NCBI GenBank assembly: GCA_963820775.1
Contig: CAWGBF010000009.1
Location: 62,001-126,000 of the forward strand
Reading direction: 5' to 3'
DNA length: 64,000 nt
Origin: Roseiarcus sp963820775
GTDB taxonomy: Bacteria > Pseudomonadota > Alphaproteobacteria > Rhizobiales > Beijerinckiaceae
In this document: positions 50,243-58,937 of the stretch, piece by piece
How positions within the stretch are numbered: the stretch's first letter is position 1
How the letters are laid out: every line of letters begins with the position of its first letter
Notes under the pieces: model-generated
Seen by the model: only the letters and a program-made list of their open reading frames with translations
Told to the model about the DNA's origin: nothing
Database searches by the model: none
Translations under genes and position numbers: made by a program

Positions 50243-50243
50243 A
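49207..50243 (+). pseudogene. IS630-family transposase, several frameshifts
   Basis: N-terminal helix-turn-helix: ARRLLALAAIYEGASRGDAA, VQIIRDWVLKFKAHGPDGLI. It runs to GAIEDFRK near 49670, then shifts at least twice (LHARLEAIARQK in one frame, EPDAIEVWLAD in another) before settling on EARVGQKNKITRRWAKRG. The catalytic region continues with SAYIFGAICPKDGKGAALVM, AALLVDQAGWRLSGSLIV and PERNPQENIWRFMRDNWLS to YRS. A full-length element without an intact enzyme. Confidence 0.85.
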
Positions 50244-50399
50244 TCAGAGAGTCTTGGTATTACGGGTCTGGCCTATGACGCGCTGATCGAAATAGACCTT
50301 GTTGCAAAGAGAACGGCTGAGCCCGTTCTGTGACATTGTCGGGGTGGCGCAGGGATCTTCGAGCTACTCGCCTCGACCTGCCACGACTCGTAATCATGA

Positions 50400-50806
50400 A
50401 CCGTTTTATCATGAACCGTTTTGTCTGAGCGGCGCTCCTGTGGTTTGCCCTCCATGCTGGCCGCCACCTTCTCAGCAACTCGGTTCGCGGCTGAAATCAG
50501 AGCGATTTCAACCTTATGGATGTAACCGAGCGTCGCCGAACCGCTCACGGAATGGCCAAGCAGCGCCGCGATGGTTGGGACGGCCAGCCCGACCTCTTCG
50601 GCAGTTGACGCGAAAGAGTGGCGCCGAACGTGCGGCGTCACGTTTGGAAGCCTGCGGCCTGCGATGGTGCGCCAAGCCTTGTCCGTGCCCTGAAAGTGTC
50701 CAGCGCCGCGAATGGCCGGAAAGATAAACTCGCTATTGGCGCGCTCCATCGCCCGGGTTAGCGCCCAAACCGCGACACCGCCGATTGGGCGCACGCTATA
50801 GCCCGT
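50400..50806 (-). pseudogene. Tyrosine recombinase, C-terminal fragment
   Basis: The minus-strand frame reads AMERANSEFIFPAIRGAGHF, RRLPNVTPHVRRHSFASTAE, VPTIAALLGHSVSGSATLGY, IHKVEIALISAANRVAEKVA. HVRRHSFAS is the H-x-x-R box, LLGHS the second His, GYIHKV the Tyr nucleophile region. The N-terminal half with Arg I is missing beyond 50806, where an IS630 fragment begins. Near its end a 15-bp sequence is tandemly duplicated (50393-50422), repeating DKTVHDKTVHD. Confidence 0.8.
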
Positions 50807-50807
50807 C

Positions 50808-51089
50808 TTGCCGGGCGATCTGGTGATCATGGACAACCTCGGCAGCCACAATGGCGAGGCGGTTCGCCAAGCCATCCGCTCAGCCGGGGCGAAGCTGTTC
50901 TTTCTCCCCAAATACTCGCCCGATCTCAACCCGATCGAGCAGGTGTTCGCCAAGTTCAAGCATCTCTTGCGCAAAGCGGCGGGGCGAACCCTCGAGACGG
51001 TCGTCGCCGCCATTGCCGAGCTGCTCGGCGCCTACACCGCCAAAGAGTGCGCCAACTACTTCAAAAACGCCGGATATGGACAAACCTGA
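50808..51089 (+). pseudogene. IS630-family transposase, C-terminal fragment
   Basis: 94 codons open with LPGDLVIMDNLGSHNGEAVR (second catalytic Asp) and continue LFFLPKYSPDLNPIEQVFAK (Glu box) to ECANYFKNAGYGQT, the standard end of this IS630 subgroup. The N-terminal two thirds are absent. It has replaced the N-terminal part of the integrase fragment on the other strand. Confidence 0.85.
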
Positions 51090-51315
51090 AAAGATCCCGC
51101 TCCTAGCAACATGACGGCCCCCGACGTTCAGCGGACAGTGCGTACCGGTGCATGGGATCGTAGATAAGGGAACCGTCATCCAGCGCCGCAGCCCGAGCAA
51201 GTCAAAACGACGACCGCTGAAAACAGCGATCGACCGGGTCACGTTGGTTGTCAGAGCTCTTCCTCCGCTTCATCGCGCGATCATCACGCGAGGCGCTCCG
51301 GTTCGAACGTCATCT

Positions 51316-53095
51316 TTATTCTGGGAGGCCCGCTTTGCGTAGGCCCTCCTTGTAGCGCTCGAGGACCGGGCCCCGGCGGAATGGCGGCCGCTGACACCAC
51401 TCGCTGATCGTGAATCCAGGCTGGCGCAGCATGACTTCCCGCGCGGCGGCTTTAGCCTCGTCCATCATGCCCAGATGAGCATAACCTATGGCCTGAAGGC
51501 GCCGCCCTTCGGACGGATCATGCATACGCTGGACAGCCGCGACGACGTCTTCGTAGCGCCCCAAAGCATCGTAAGCGTCGGCGAGATACCAAAGATACCA
51601 ATCGGGGTAGAAGGGGTTAAGGCGCATCGCCTTTTGCAAAAGCTCAACGGAGTTCGCTGGCTGGTCCACATAGACGAGCGCGTCGGCGTATTCCGCAATG
51701 ATATCGCTGTCGTTGGGATTGAGCGCCATGGCGTGCGCATATTCGACGAGCGCTTCCTCGAGCTGTTTGCGATAGAGCTTGGCGTAGCCCAATTCGGCAA
51801 AGCCGCGAGCATCGAGCGGGTCGAGCTGTTTGGCGCGTCGCGCGAAATCGATTGCGATTTCGAGCGATTCATCGGGGGCCGCGGACCACGAATAGCGCCA
51901 GTCGAGATTGTGTGTGCGTGAAATGGCGCTGTACGCGCGGCTGTATTCGGGCGCGAGTTCGATTGCTTCATCGAAAAGCCGACGAGCGTGCGCGTTTGCT
52001 TCCTTGGTGAACTTGAGCATTAAGTGTTGCCCGCGAACCAGTAGGCCATAGGCGCGCATGTCACGCGGATAGGGCGATTCCTGACGCCGTTCGGCAAAGT
52101 CGATCTGGACCGAGAGACGCGCGGCGACCGCGCCAGCGATCTCGTCTTGGAGGTCAAACAATTCTTCGACTTCGAGGCTGAAACGATCAGACCAGAGCAC
52201 GTTTTCGGAAAGCGCGTCTGTCAGCTGGACCGCGATGCGGAGACGCTTGTCGGCCCTGCGGAGGCCGCCGCTCAAGACATAGCGCACGCCCAACTTGCGC
52301 TGCACCTCCTCCAAGGGATTGTTCCGCAGGTTGAACAGGAACGACGAATGTCGCGCAATGACGATGAGATTGCGAAATCGGGTTAGGTTGGCGATGATAT
52401 CCTCGGCGATACCTTCGCAAAGGTGGTCGTTGCGCGGATCACCCGACTGATTGGAAAGCGCAAGCACCGCAATTGCGGGATTTCGTGCAGCCTCAGCCTT
52501 TGGAGCGGGGCGCGGGAACGGGACGACCTGAGGCGACGACGCACTCGATTTCTCGACGACAAAGACCTCGATCGGCTCTGAAATATTCTTCAGACTTGGC
52601 TGGCCAAGCGAGCGCAATCTGATCCCCGGCACGTCGCGCACCGCCTCGCGGACCGCCGCGGTGACGAAGATCGAGTTCGGTTCGGCGAGGGCTTGGACCC
52701 GCGCGGCCACGTTGACGCGAATGGACGTGAAAGTTCGTCGCATCGGGAGTGACTTCGCCAAGATTAAGGCCGATACGAAACTGAATCGGGTCGCCGTCAT
52801 CCCATACAGACTGGTCGCGAAACTCCGTCTGAATTTGGATGGCGAATCGGAGCGCCCCGTCGGCGCTGTCGAACAAGGCGAGGATTCCGTCGCCGGCAAT
52901 ATTGGCGACACGGCCCCCATAATCCCCGATCACGGCCTTGAAAAGCTCGATCGACCGCTCGGCGTTACTTGCGTTTGCTGACTCATCCTTCTCTATATGC
53001 TTGCTATAGCCTACCATGTCCGCGAACATGATGGCCGATAGTCTGGTTGATTGCGCGGGTCGTTCCCGCGAGGCTCTGGGCCCCACCGCTTCCAT
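51316..53095 (-). CDS. Adenylate cyclase with TolB-like and TPR regions, frameshifted
   Basis: About 590 residues. The class III cyclase domain from ATG 53095: LSAIMFADMVGYSKHIEKDE (metal Asp), RVANIAGDGILALFDSADGA (second Asp), FRIGLNLGEV; a shift near 52745 separates this from NVAARVQALAEPNSIFVTAA (transition-state residues). Then SLKNISEPIEVFVVEKSS, a TolB/FlgO-like segment IAVLALSNQSGDPRNDHLCE ...VRYVLSGGLRRADKRLRIAV, and TPR repeats such as ARGFAELGYAKLYRKQLEEA and SDIIAEYADALVYVDQPANS. It makes cAMP; TPRs probably mediate protein contacts. Same architecture as the decayed gene at 2792. Confidence 0.85.
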
Positions 53096-53159
53096 CTGCG
53101 CCGCCGAACAGTTGGAGGTTTTACGGTAACACATTATACTACTTACGCTGCAGAGCAAA

Positions 53160-53753
53160 ATGGATCATCTTCGGAGAGAGGCGCCGTTGGTCAGATCCGG
53201 GGGGGAAATTTGCGCCCGAGCCGCCGCCGCGGCGACGCCGACGAACGATCAAACGCGAAGCGATTTTCGCCTGCGGCCGGCGAAAGAGGGCGACTATTCC
53301 TTCGCGCTCGCGCTCTATCTCGAGGGCGCCAGGGAGCATCTCACAAAGATCGGCCGATGGGACGAGGACCGCTTCGTCGCCCTCTTTCGCGAGGGATATA
53401 AGCAGGGACGGACGCAAATTATCAGCGTGGACGGTCGGGTTGTCGGCTTCATTCAGGTCGTCGACTTCCCCGACCGACTGTACTTGCGTCAGATTCACCT
53501 GATCGACGGCTTCCGCGGACGCGGGATCGGATCGACATTGATCGGCGCGGAGCTAAAGCGCGGCGCCGAAACCGGCCGGCCGGTGACGCTGGACGTGATG
53601 CACGGCAATCCCGCCAGGCGTCTTTATGTGAGGCTCGGGTTCGAGAGCACGGGCAAGGACCCGGACAAGGAGCAGATGATCTGGAAGGCACCGGGCCAAT
53701 CGAAGCCGAAGACCTCGCGAAAATACCGCTCTGCGTCGGAAGACGGGAACTGA
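53160..53753 (+). CDS. GNAT family N-acetyltransferase
   Basis: 197 residues. The acetyl-CoA domain begins at DFRLRPAKEGDYSFALALYL and has the pyrophosphate-binding motif A LYLRQIHLIDGFRGRGIGST then LIGAELKRGAETG, and motif B LDVMHGNPARRLYVRLGFES. The C-terminus is Lys/Ser-rich. The substrate is unknown. It diverges from the cyclase-TPR gene with 64 bases between starts and converges on the SGAGV-repeat gene. The first 35 residues before SDFRLRPA are not GNAT-like, so a start further in is possible. Confidence 0.88.
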   Translation: MDHLRREAPLVRSGGEICARAAAAATPTNDQTRSDFRLRPAKEGDYSFALALYLEGAREHLTKIGRWDEDRFVALFREGYKQGRTQIISVDGRVVGFIQVVDFPDRLYLRQIHLIDGFRGRGIGSTLIGAELKRGAETGRPVTLDVMHGNPARRLYVRLGFESTGKDPDKEQMIWKAPGQSKPKTSRKYRSASEDGN

Positions 53754-53795
53754 TCGCAAGGCCGTCCGGCTATTCGGGTCAGTGGCAGCGCGGCT

Positions 53796-54444
53796 TCAGC
53801 GCCGCACGCCGGCTCCACTGACCCCCGCGCCGCTGACCCCCGCGCCGCTCACGCCAGCCCCGCTGACGCCTGCGCCGCTGACCCCCGCGCCGACTCACTC
53901 CGGCGCCGCTCACCCCGCCGCCGCCGCCACGCAACGCCATCTGGAGCAGGATTTGCTCGAACGGTCCCGCCTCCAGATCCAACCGAAATGAGAAGTCGCC
54001 CTTTTCGTATTCCCAGTAATAAATGTCCGTAGTTGAAGGAGGAGGAGCAGGAGCACGAGGCTCACCAGCGCGGGCAGCACGAGCGGCAGGCTGTCCGTCA
54101 GGATTAGGGTCATAATTGCCCGAGAAATCCCAGTCCCTTGCCGCGACGCCAGCTTGACTCATCGTAGAAGGGTTGGCCCAGCTGCCCACTGGTGTCCCGG
54201 ACCCATGAACAAGAAAGATCGGTGGTCTAGGCAGTTCATAATATGCGCCCTCGAAGCTAAAGGCATAAATTCTGGCAAGTGTTGGAGGGTTATCGCCGTT
54301 CGCCTCTAGCTGTCTTTGAAGAAACTTGTTGTCTCCGAGGCCCGTGTTAGCTGTGTCGTTGGTGTATGTAAGACTGCTTACAACTCGGCCGAACAACTTT
54401 ATACTTGACGGCGTCAATAGCGTCTCAGTCGTTGATAGTGCCAT
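53796..54444 (-). CDS. SGAGV-repeat protein, candidate substrate of YcaO/TfuA
   Basis: About 215 residues. GAGAGGAG precedes ATG 54444. The N-terminal 150 residues form a Cys-free domain with ARIYAFSFEGAYYELPRPPI, FLVHGSG and TTDIYYWEYEKGDFSFRLDL and end GPFEQILLQMALR. A GGGGG hinge then leads into seven SGAGV units and a final RR. One extra base at 53892 shifts the frame after two repeats and yields a basic tail to 53779; removing it restores all repeats to a stop at 53796, so the repeat reading is surely original. There is no signal peptide and there are no Cys residues. Last gene of the YcaO/TfuA/protease operon, 33 bases after the protease; possibly the modified or cleaved substrate. The family is unrecognised. 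Confidence 0.6.
53805..53910 (-). repeat. Seven 15-bp tandem repeats coding SGAGV
   Basis: Units lie at 53896-53910, 53880-53895 (16 bases, one insertion at 53892), then 53865-53879, 53850-53864, 53835-53849, 53820-53834 and 53805-53819. Codons vary at third positions (AGC/AGT, GGC/GGG/GGA, GCG/GCA/GCT/GCC) while the peptide is constant, which points to selection on protein. Confidence 0.9.
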
Positions 54445-54476
54445 TGTGGTCTCCTCTCAATTCGCTTCGCGTAATC

Positions 54477-55819
54477 TCATGAAGCAATCCCAGCCATAAT
54501 CGCGCGTTCGCGATAGCTCATCCGGGGCAATTTGTCGTGAAACCCCGGCGCGACTGTCCGAGCCGAGTGGGAGTGACTGCCTGGACCAGGCGGCGCGAGC
54601 CGCGGGCCGGCGCTAACTTGGCCGATCTCCCGCCAGGCGAAGCTTTCCACCATCGCGCGCCGGTAACGCCCGCCACTTATCGCCGCTTCAATTTCGATCA
54701 TCGTCTCGGCGACGTCGAGATAGGTGAAATAATCCGCTGTCAGCCGCTTCCACGTCTCGGTGAGCGCGAACCCCATATAGTCGCGCGCCTCGACGAGCGC
54801 GGCGCGAAACTCCTCGTACCGTTCGGCAAAGGCGGCGTCGAACACGGGTTGAAGCGCGGCGGCCTTTTCGGGGCTGTTGCGTATAAGCCGCGTCGCCTCA
54901 GCGACATCCCTCGCGATCAGCCCGCGGTCGACCAGCATTTCCTGAAAAATGTCGACCAAGATGTCGAAGACCGCGCCGGTCAGCGGTTGAGACAGCGCGT
55001 GCTCGTCGGTCCACCCCGCCGCAAACACTGACATCTTCACGTCGTTGCTGGCGAGCCGGATCTGGTCGTTCGGCGAAAGCTCGGCGAAGCGGTCCAGTTC
55101 ATTGAACGTATAGAGGTTGCCGTGCGTCTCCTGGAGCAGGTGTTCAAGCAGGGATGCGAAATGCAAGCCGGCGATCAGCGCCGTCGTGTCGGCCCCCGAC
55201 TTCCTGAAAACCGAAGTACTCTCCTTGCTCGAGTCGCCGGGGTCGGTAGACCGACCGTCGAATAGAGGATCAGATGGCCGAGCTCGTGCGCGATGACATC
55301 GAAATTCAGCGCATATGGCGCATGGCTTCCGTCGGGAAACCGATGCGCGCCAATTTCCATGAAGCCGTAGCCGGCATAGGCATTGTTGAGCCCCGGCAGG
55401 ATGCCGATCTCGAGCCGCCGGTAGTCGGCTGCAAAATGCCATTCGATCCGGCGGCCGAAGTAGCGCTCCCAGATGTCCAGCACGAACCGCACCGTGCCGA
55501 ACACGTGCGCTTCGGCAAATTCCGGCGTTCCAGGAAGGAGATGATCGAAATGACCTTCGGCGTCCGGAAAGACCGGCCGGAACGCCGGCCCTTTCCAGGG
55601 CGGAAGGTCGAGATGAGGCGTGCCTAGAGGTCCGGGATTCACGCCATAGGCAAAACGCTTGCCGATCGGCCTGACGATGTGCATTCGGTCATCGGAGGGG
55701 CCTGGTCCAATGGCGCCCGGCGGCTCCGAAACGCACACGATCTCCGGGGGCCATTCCGGATGTACGTATGGCGGCTTCGGGTAAAGCCGAAACCTTACGC
55801 CCCCCTCGCAGCAGGCCAT
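54477..55819 (-). CDS. Zinc metalloprotease-like protein (HELGH), frameshifted
   Basis: About 447 residues. ATG 55819 (MACCEGGVRFRLYPKPPYVH). The first frame runs through WERYFGRRIEWHFAADYRRL and GFMEIGAHRFPDGSHAPYAL to the zinc motif NFDVIAHELGHLILYSTVG. Near 55245 about one base is lost, and the protein continues DPGDSSKESTSVFRKSGADT, FASLLEHLLQETHGNLYTFN and a long helical part to RAIMAGIAS. HExxH with a distal Glu-rich helix suggests a gluzincin, but no peptidase family was recognised. No signal peptide. Within the YcaO/TfuA operon it is the natural candidate for leader removal or substrate processing. Confidence 0.65.
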
Positions 55820-55883
55820 TTTCGCAGCCCCGAAAATATACTTCCAAATAATATGTTTAAGAAAGGCCAAATCTTCGCTTACG

Positions 55884-56540
55884 TCAAGCGCTTTGATCGG
55901 CCTCCTGCTCGTTGAGATAGAGACGCTCTCGAAGCAGCGCCGCATCGAAGTCTGCGACGTCCGCAAAGCCGAGCCGGCGGGCAAAGTCCTCGACATCATC
56001 GGGAAGGGGCCGTCGAAGGCGATGCTCGAAATACCAAAGCCGCAGCGCCAAGGCTTGCGAAGCTGATGGCGCCCCAGCCCTTGCGGCGAGCACGTCACTT
56101 TTTCTGCGCGCCCGTTCGACGAGCCGCTCATAGGCGCCGCTCAGGCGCAGCTCGTCCAGGATGTGATGCTCGAGCGCGGCGCTCGACTGGTCGCGCAGGT
56201 TCGTAAGACTAGCTTGGTCTACGATCAGCCGTTCCATCGAAACCGCGTCGAGGTCGTTGCGCGCCATCCAGCGATCGAGGTCGGCGCGCGTGAACAGCCC
56301 GAGCTTAGCGCGAATATCCGTCAGGGTTGTCCGCAAACTATCGGGCGCCGGCGAAGGCGCCATCGGGGCTGCGCCGGACACGGCGACCCTGCGCAACAGG
56401 GCCATGGCCTCGACGCGCGCATAGGCCTCAGGACCTTCGAGCCTCAGTTCCTCGACGACGACGCTGTTGCGGGGAAGCGCCGCGGATTTTCGTGCCCGGC
56501 CTCGAATCGACGCACGAATTCGTCCCAGAAATACGTCCAT
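55884..56540 (-). CDS. TfuA-associated helical protein
   Basis: 218 residues, start ATG 56540 directly abutting the TfuA stop (TGA|ATG). Predicted nearly all helical: EELRLEGPEAYARVEAMALL, KLGLFTRADLDRWMARNDLD, SMERLIVDQASLTNLRDQSS, LEHHILDELRLSGAYERLVE, PLPDDVEDFARRLGFADVAD. It resembles the helical C-terminal half that many longer TfuA-like proteins carry after the core domain, so it may be a split-off TfuA partner subunit (inference). No catalytic motif and no Cys residues. Confidence 0.55.
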   Translation of the reverse strand: MDVFLGRIRASIRGRARKSAALPRNSVVVEELRLEGPEAYARVEAMALLRRVAVSGAAPMAPSPAPDSLRTTLTDIRAKLGLFTRADLDRWMARNDLDAVSMERLIVDQASLTNLRDQSSAALEHHILDELRLSGAYERLVERARRKSDVLAARAGAPSASQALALRLWYFEHRLRRPLPDDVEDFARRLGFADVADFDAALLRERLYLNEQEADQSA

Positions 56541-57224
56541 TCAAAATTGAATTTCGGTTGCGTCTCGATCGAGCCGAGCTAGCGCCTCCCTCATCGCCGC
56601 CAGCATCTCGAGAGCGTCGGCGCGCTTCTGGTCGACGCGCCCGTTAGTCAACCAAGCGCTCAACGCCGCTCGTTCCGATTCGGTGACGCCGAGCGTCGCT
56701 GCGCCCTCGAGCAACGCCCGCCAATTGCGCTGCGGGAAGAACATCGACTTGCCGAAAGCTTCCAATGCGCCGCGCGAACTCTTGCAGAGAACCCCTTCGG
56801 TCTCGGCGCGAGCCAACGTGGCGCGAATATTGACCATCGCCTCGGAAACCTGAATGTGGCCGAGTTCCGCAGGACCGTGGACGACGGCCACCTCATCGTC
56901 ATCTTCGAACTCGCCATCGCGGAAGGCTTCGAATATGCGACCGACCCCGCGCATGCCGAAAGTGTGCAGCTCAGCGGCGCGCAGCGCGCCCATGCTCGCG
57001 CTGCCGAAGACTGGAACCCCTCGCGACATCGCCCACAAAATCTCCTTGTGCCAGACCGACGGGGCGCCGGCGAAGTATCCGTCGATGATTCCAATCGCCT
57101 GTGGTCGCCTCTGCGCGGCGCGATAAACGTCGCCCTGGGCCACTGGCGGCAGGCAGACCATATCCCCGCAGGCGGCGACATCCTCGCGAGACAGCGTGGG
57201 GCCGACGAAGACGACGATCGTCAT
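56541..57224 (-). CDS. tfuA: TfuA-like protein
   Basis: 227 residues. The TfuA core is clear: VVFVGPTLSREDVAACGDM, LPPVAQGDVYRAAQRRPQAI, GIIDGYFAGAPSVWHKEILW, PVFGSASMGALRAAELHTFG and DDEVAVVHGPAELG. TfuA was named from trifolitoxin production in Rhizobium and acts with YcaO in methanogens to thioamidate a Gly of methyl-coenzyme M reductase, probably by delivering sulphide. The start overlaps the YcaO stop by 4 bases, making a coupled pair. The protein is shorter than many TfuA homologues; the missing helical part may be the next gene. Confidence 0.92.
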   Translation of the reverse strand: MTIVVFVGPTLSREDVAACGDMVCLPPVAQGDVYRAAQRRPQAIGIIDGYFAGAPSVWHKEILWAMSRGVPVFGSASMGALRAAELHTFGMRGVGRIFEAFRDGEFEDDDEVAVVHGPAELGHIQVSEAMVNIRATLARAETEGVLCKSSRGALEAFGKSMFFPQRNWRALLEGAATLGVTESERAALSAWLTNGRVDQKRADALEMLAAMREALARLDRDATEIQF

Positions 57225-58474
57225 GCGCGCCGCTCTAGCAGAGCCCGCGCGCGGGCGCCTGGCGCGTAATACGCAGGGAAGTGATCGAAACCCTCGAGCC
57301 CAGGCGCGACGACGCGCACGACCGGAAGGCCGAACTCGCTCCGCGTCAGATCGACCGCAATGGCCTGTCGAATTCCCGTTGAAACCAGCCGTTCAACAAT
57401 CCAGGCGACCTCCGCTTGGACCAATTCGAAAACAAAGTCATTAACCGATACGAAGTCGCGCGGCCGCGCGACCGACCGCATCATGGCTCGCGCTCGCTCG
57501 CTTTTCGAGGCGAGCGTCGCCGAGCGATAGTCGGAGTGGCGGATATCCTCACGCGAACCCACAATGTAGGTGGTGCGGACCTGGACCGCCTCAGTCGTAG
57601 CGCGGAGCAAGGCGATCTTCCGGGCGGGATGACATCCCGCGCCCACGCCGACGTGGCCAATCTCGCCGGTGCGATCCGCCGCAAAGCATTGGAACGCAGG
57701 CACGCCGACGTCGGTTGTGACGTCCCATACCGCAACGTCGATTTGCGCCCAGGCGAAGCGGTCCAGCACCGCAAGACATTCCACATCGTCGACCGTCGCG
57801 AGATTAACACGCCTTCGGTCCTGCTCGATCGCGGGGCTCTGTCGCCAAAGCGCCGTCGCGTCGCGCTCGATCAGCTCGCACAACGCATGGCTCGTCGCCT
57901 CCAGAATGTGGTTGCCGGACGCGAGACCGTTCGTGCTCCCGGAGAAAAAGCCGCTCACGGGCGGTCCATCGATGGTCGAATGGGCGTGAACCATCTCGAA
58001 GGGGGCCCAAACGGACTCCTCGTCAATCAAGTTACGCCCTTCCACCCACAACATGGGCGCATCGGCGTTGAAGCGGCGGCCGGGGATGCGCGGCAAGAGA
58101 TCGACCTCGGCGGTTTTCGCTTCTCTGCTCAGTTCAGCGTAGCTCGCAAAGCGGATCGGCAATTGAACGTGCTCGGCGTGCCACGTCTCGATCGCTTCCA
58201 TCAGACCGGAGGCCTTGGCCGCCGCGAGGCTGATCCCCTTGCCATGAAATACGGCCGTCGACCGCGCGTTGGGCCGGCACACCATCACGACCGGTATTCC
58301 CGTTCGGTCCAGTCCCGTAAGATTAGCGATGCGAGTGACGCCGAAACTGGACTTGAAAGGCAATATTCGCGCCAGGGTCTCTTCCGGGGGCAAAAGTCGA
58401 ACACCCTTGGAAAAGATCCTCGAAAATGTCTTCGACCCCGGGTCCACGTCGCCGAATATTCGCAAGGGTCCCAC
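57221..58474 (-). CDS. ycaO: YcaO-domain cyclodehydratase/thioamide synthase
   Basis: 417 residues. ATP/Mg-binding signatures of YcaO are in place: KASGLMEAIETWHAEH, HALCELIERDATALW (E-x-x-E-R-D) and LLRATTEAVQVRTTYIVGS. The C-terminal QAIAVDLTRSEFGLPVVRVV, AYYAPGARARALL is the usual end of TfuA-partnered members. The enzyme phosphorylates a peptide backbone amide to form azolines or, with TfuA, thioamides. The GTG start at 58474 follows a stop codon immediately and has no clear Shine-Dalgarno, so a small upstream shift is possible. First gene of a five-gene minus-strand operon. Confidence 0.92.
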   Translation of the reverse strand: MGPLRIFGDVDPGSKTFSRIFSKGVRLLPPEETLARILPFKSSFGVTRIANLTGLDRTGIPVVMVCRPNARSTAVFHGKGISLAAAKASGLMEAIETWHAEHVQLPIRFASYAELSREAKTAEVDLLPRIPGRRFNADAPMLWVEGRNLIDEESVWAPFEMVHAHSTIDGPPVSGFFSGSTNGLASGNHILEATSHALCELIERDATALWRQSPAIEQDRRRVNLATVDDVECLAVLDRFAWAQIDVAVWDVTTDVGVPAFQCFAADRTGEIGHVGVGAGCHPARKIALLRATTEAVQVRTTYIVGSREDIRHSDYRSATLASKSERARAMMRSVARPRDFVSVNDFVFELVQAEVAWIVERLVSTGIRQAIAVDLTRSEFGLPVVRVVAPGLEGFDHFPAYYAPGARARALLERRA

Positions 58475-58937
58475 TCAGATCGGTGTCATTGAAAGGCGAA
58501 CGCCCACGCCTCCGCAGCAAGACCGTTGGTACGACTGTATCGTCTTAATTGGATTCGGAAAACAATGCGCCGGGGGCAAGGCGAGCCTGGCCGTATCGAA
58601 GCGGCCGAGCCGGACGAGGCCACCCCAAGCCAGGGGCGAGATCGCGGCTTTTGGGTGATCTGCCCAACACGCCGGGAATGTCCGCCGTCTGCGCATCGCC
58701 GTCGTGCACCGCATCGTCTCTGCCCGGCCAAATCCAAACGCTGACGTCCCGCCGAGGACTTCGCGGAAGCCCGTGCGCCGCCAAGAAAGACGGAAAACCC
58801 CGGAGAGCGGCTAATGTGCTAGTTTTAAAGGGTTTTCGAGGCGGACGATCCGCCGCGAAAAGTTCTCAACTTTATCTTTCCGGGCGCGCCAAGGGCGCGG
58901 CTCCGCCGTCACCTCGGACCCTTCTGACGAGGCGAAG
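58475..58937. other. Intergenic before the YcaO operon, no gene seen
   Basis: Holds the promoter side of the YcaO operon and the 3' flank of galT. A GGCGGA/TCCGCC stem lies at 58840-58854 without a T tract. Several overlapping ORFs are shadows of each other and lack motifs. Confidence 0.4.

Noticed and set aside
53805..53910. CRISPR-like array
   Set aside because: 15-bp units are contiguous without spacers and encode a peptide repeat.
53782..53991. Plus-strand LTPAP repeat ORF
   Set aside because: It is the complement of the SGAGV repeats, lacks a ribosome binding site, and the minus-strand frame has the conserved domain upstream.
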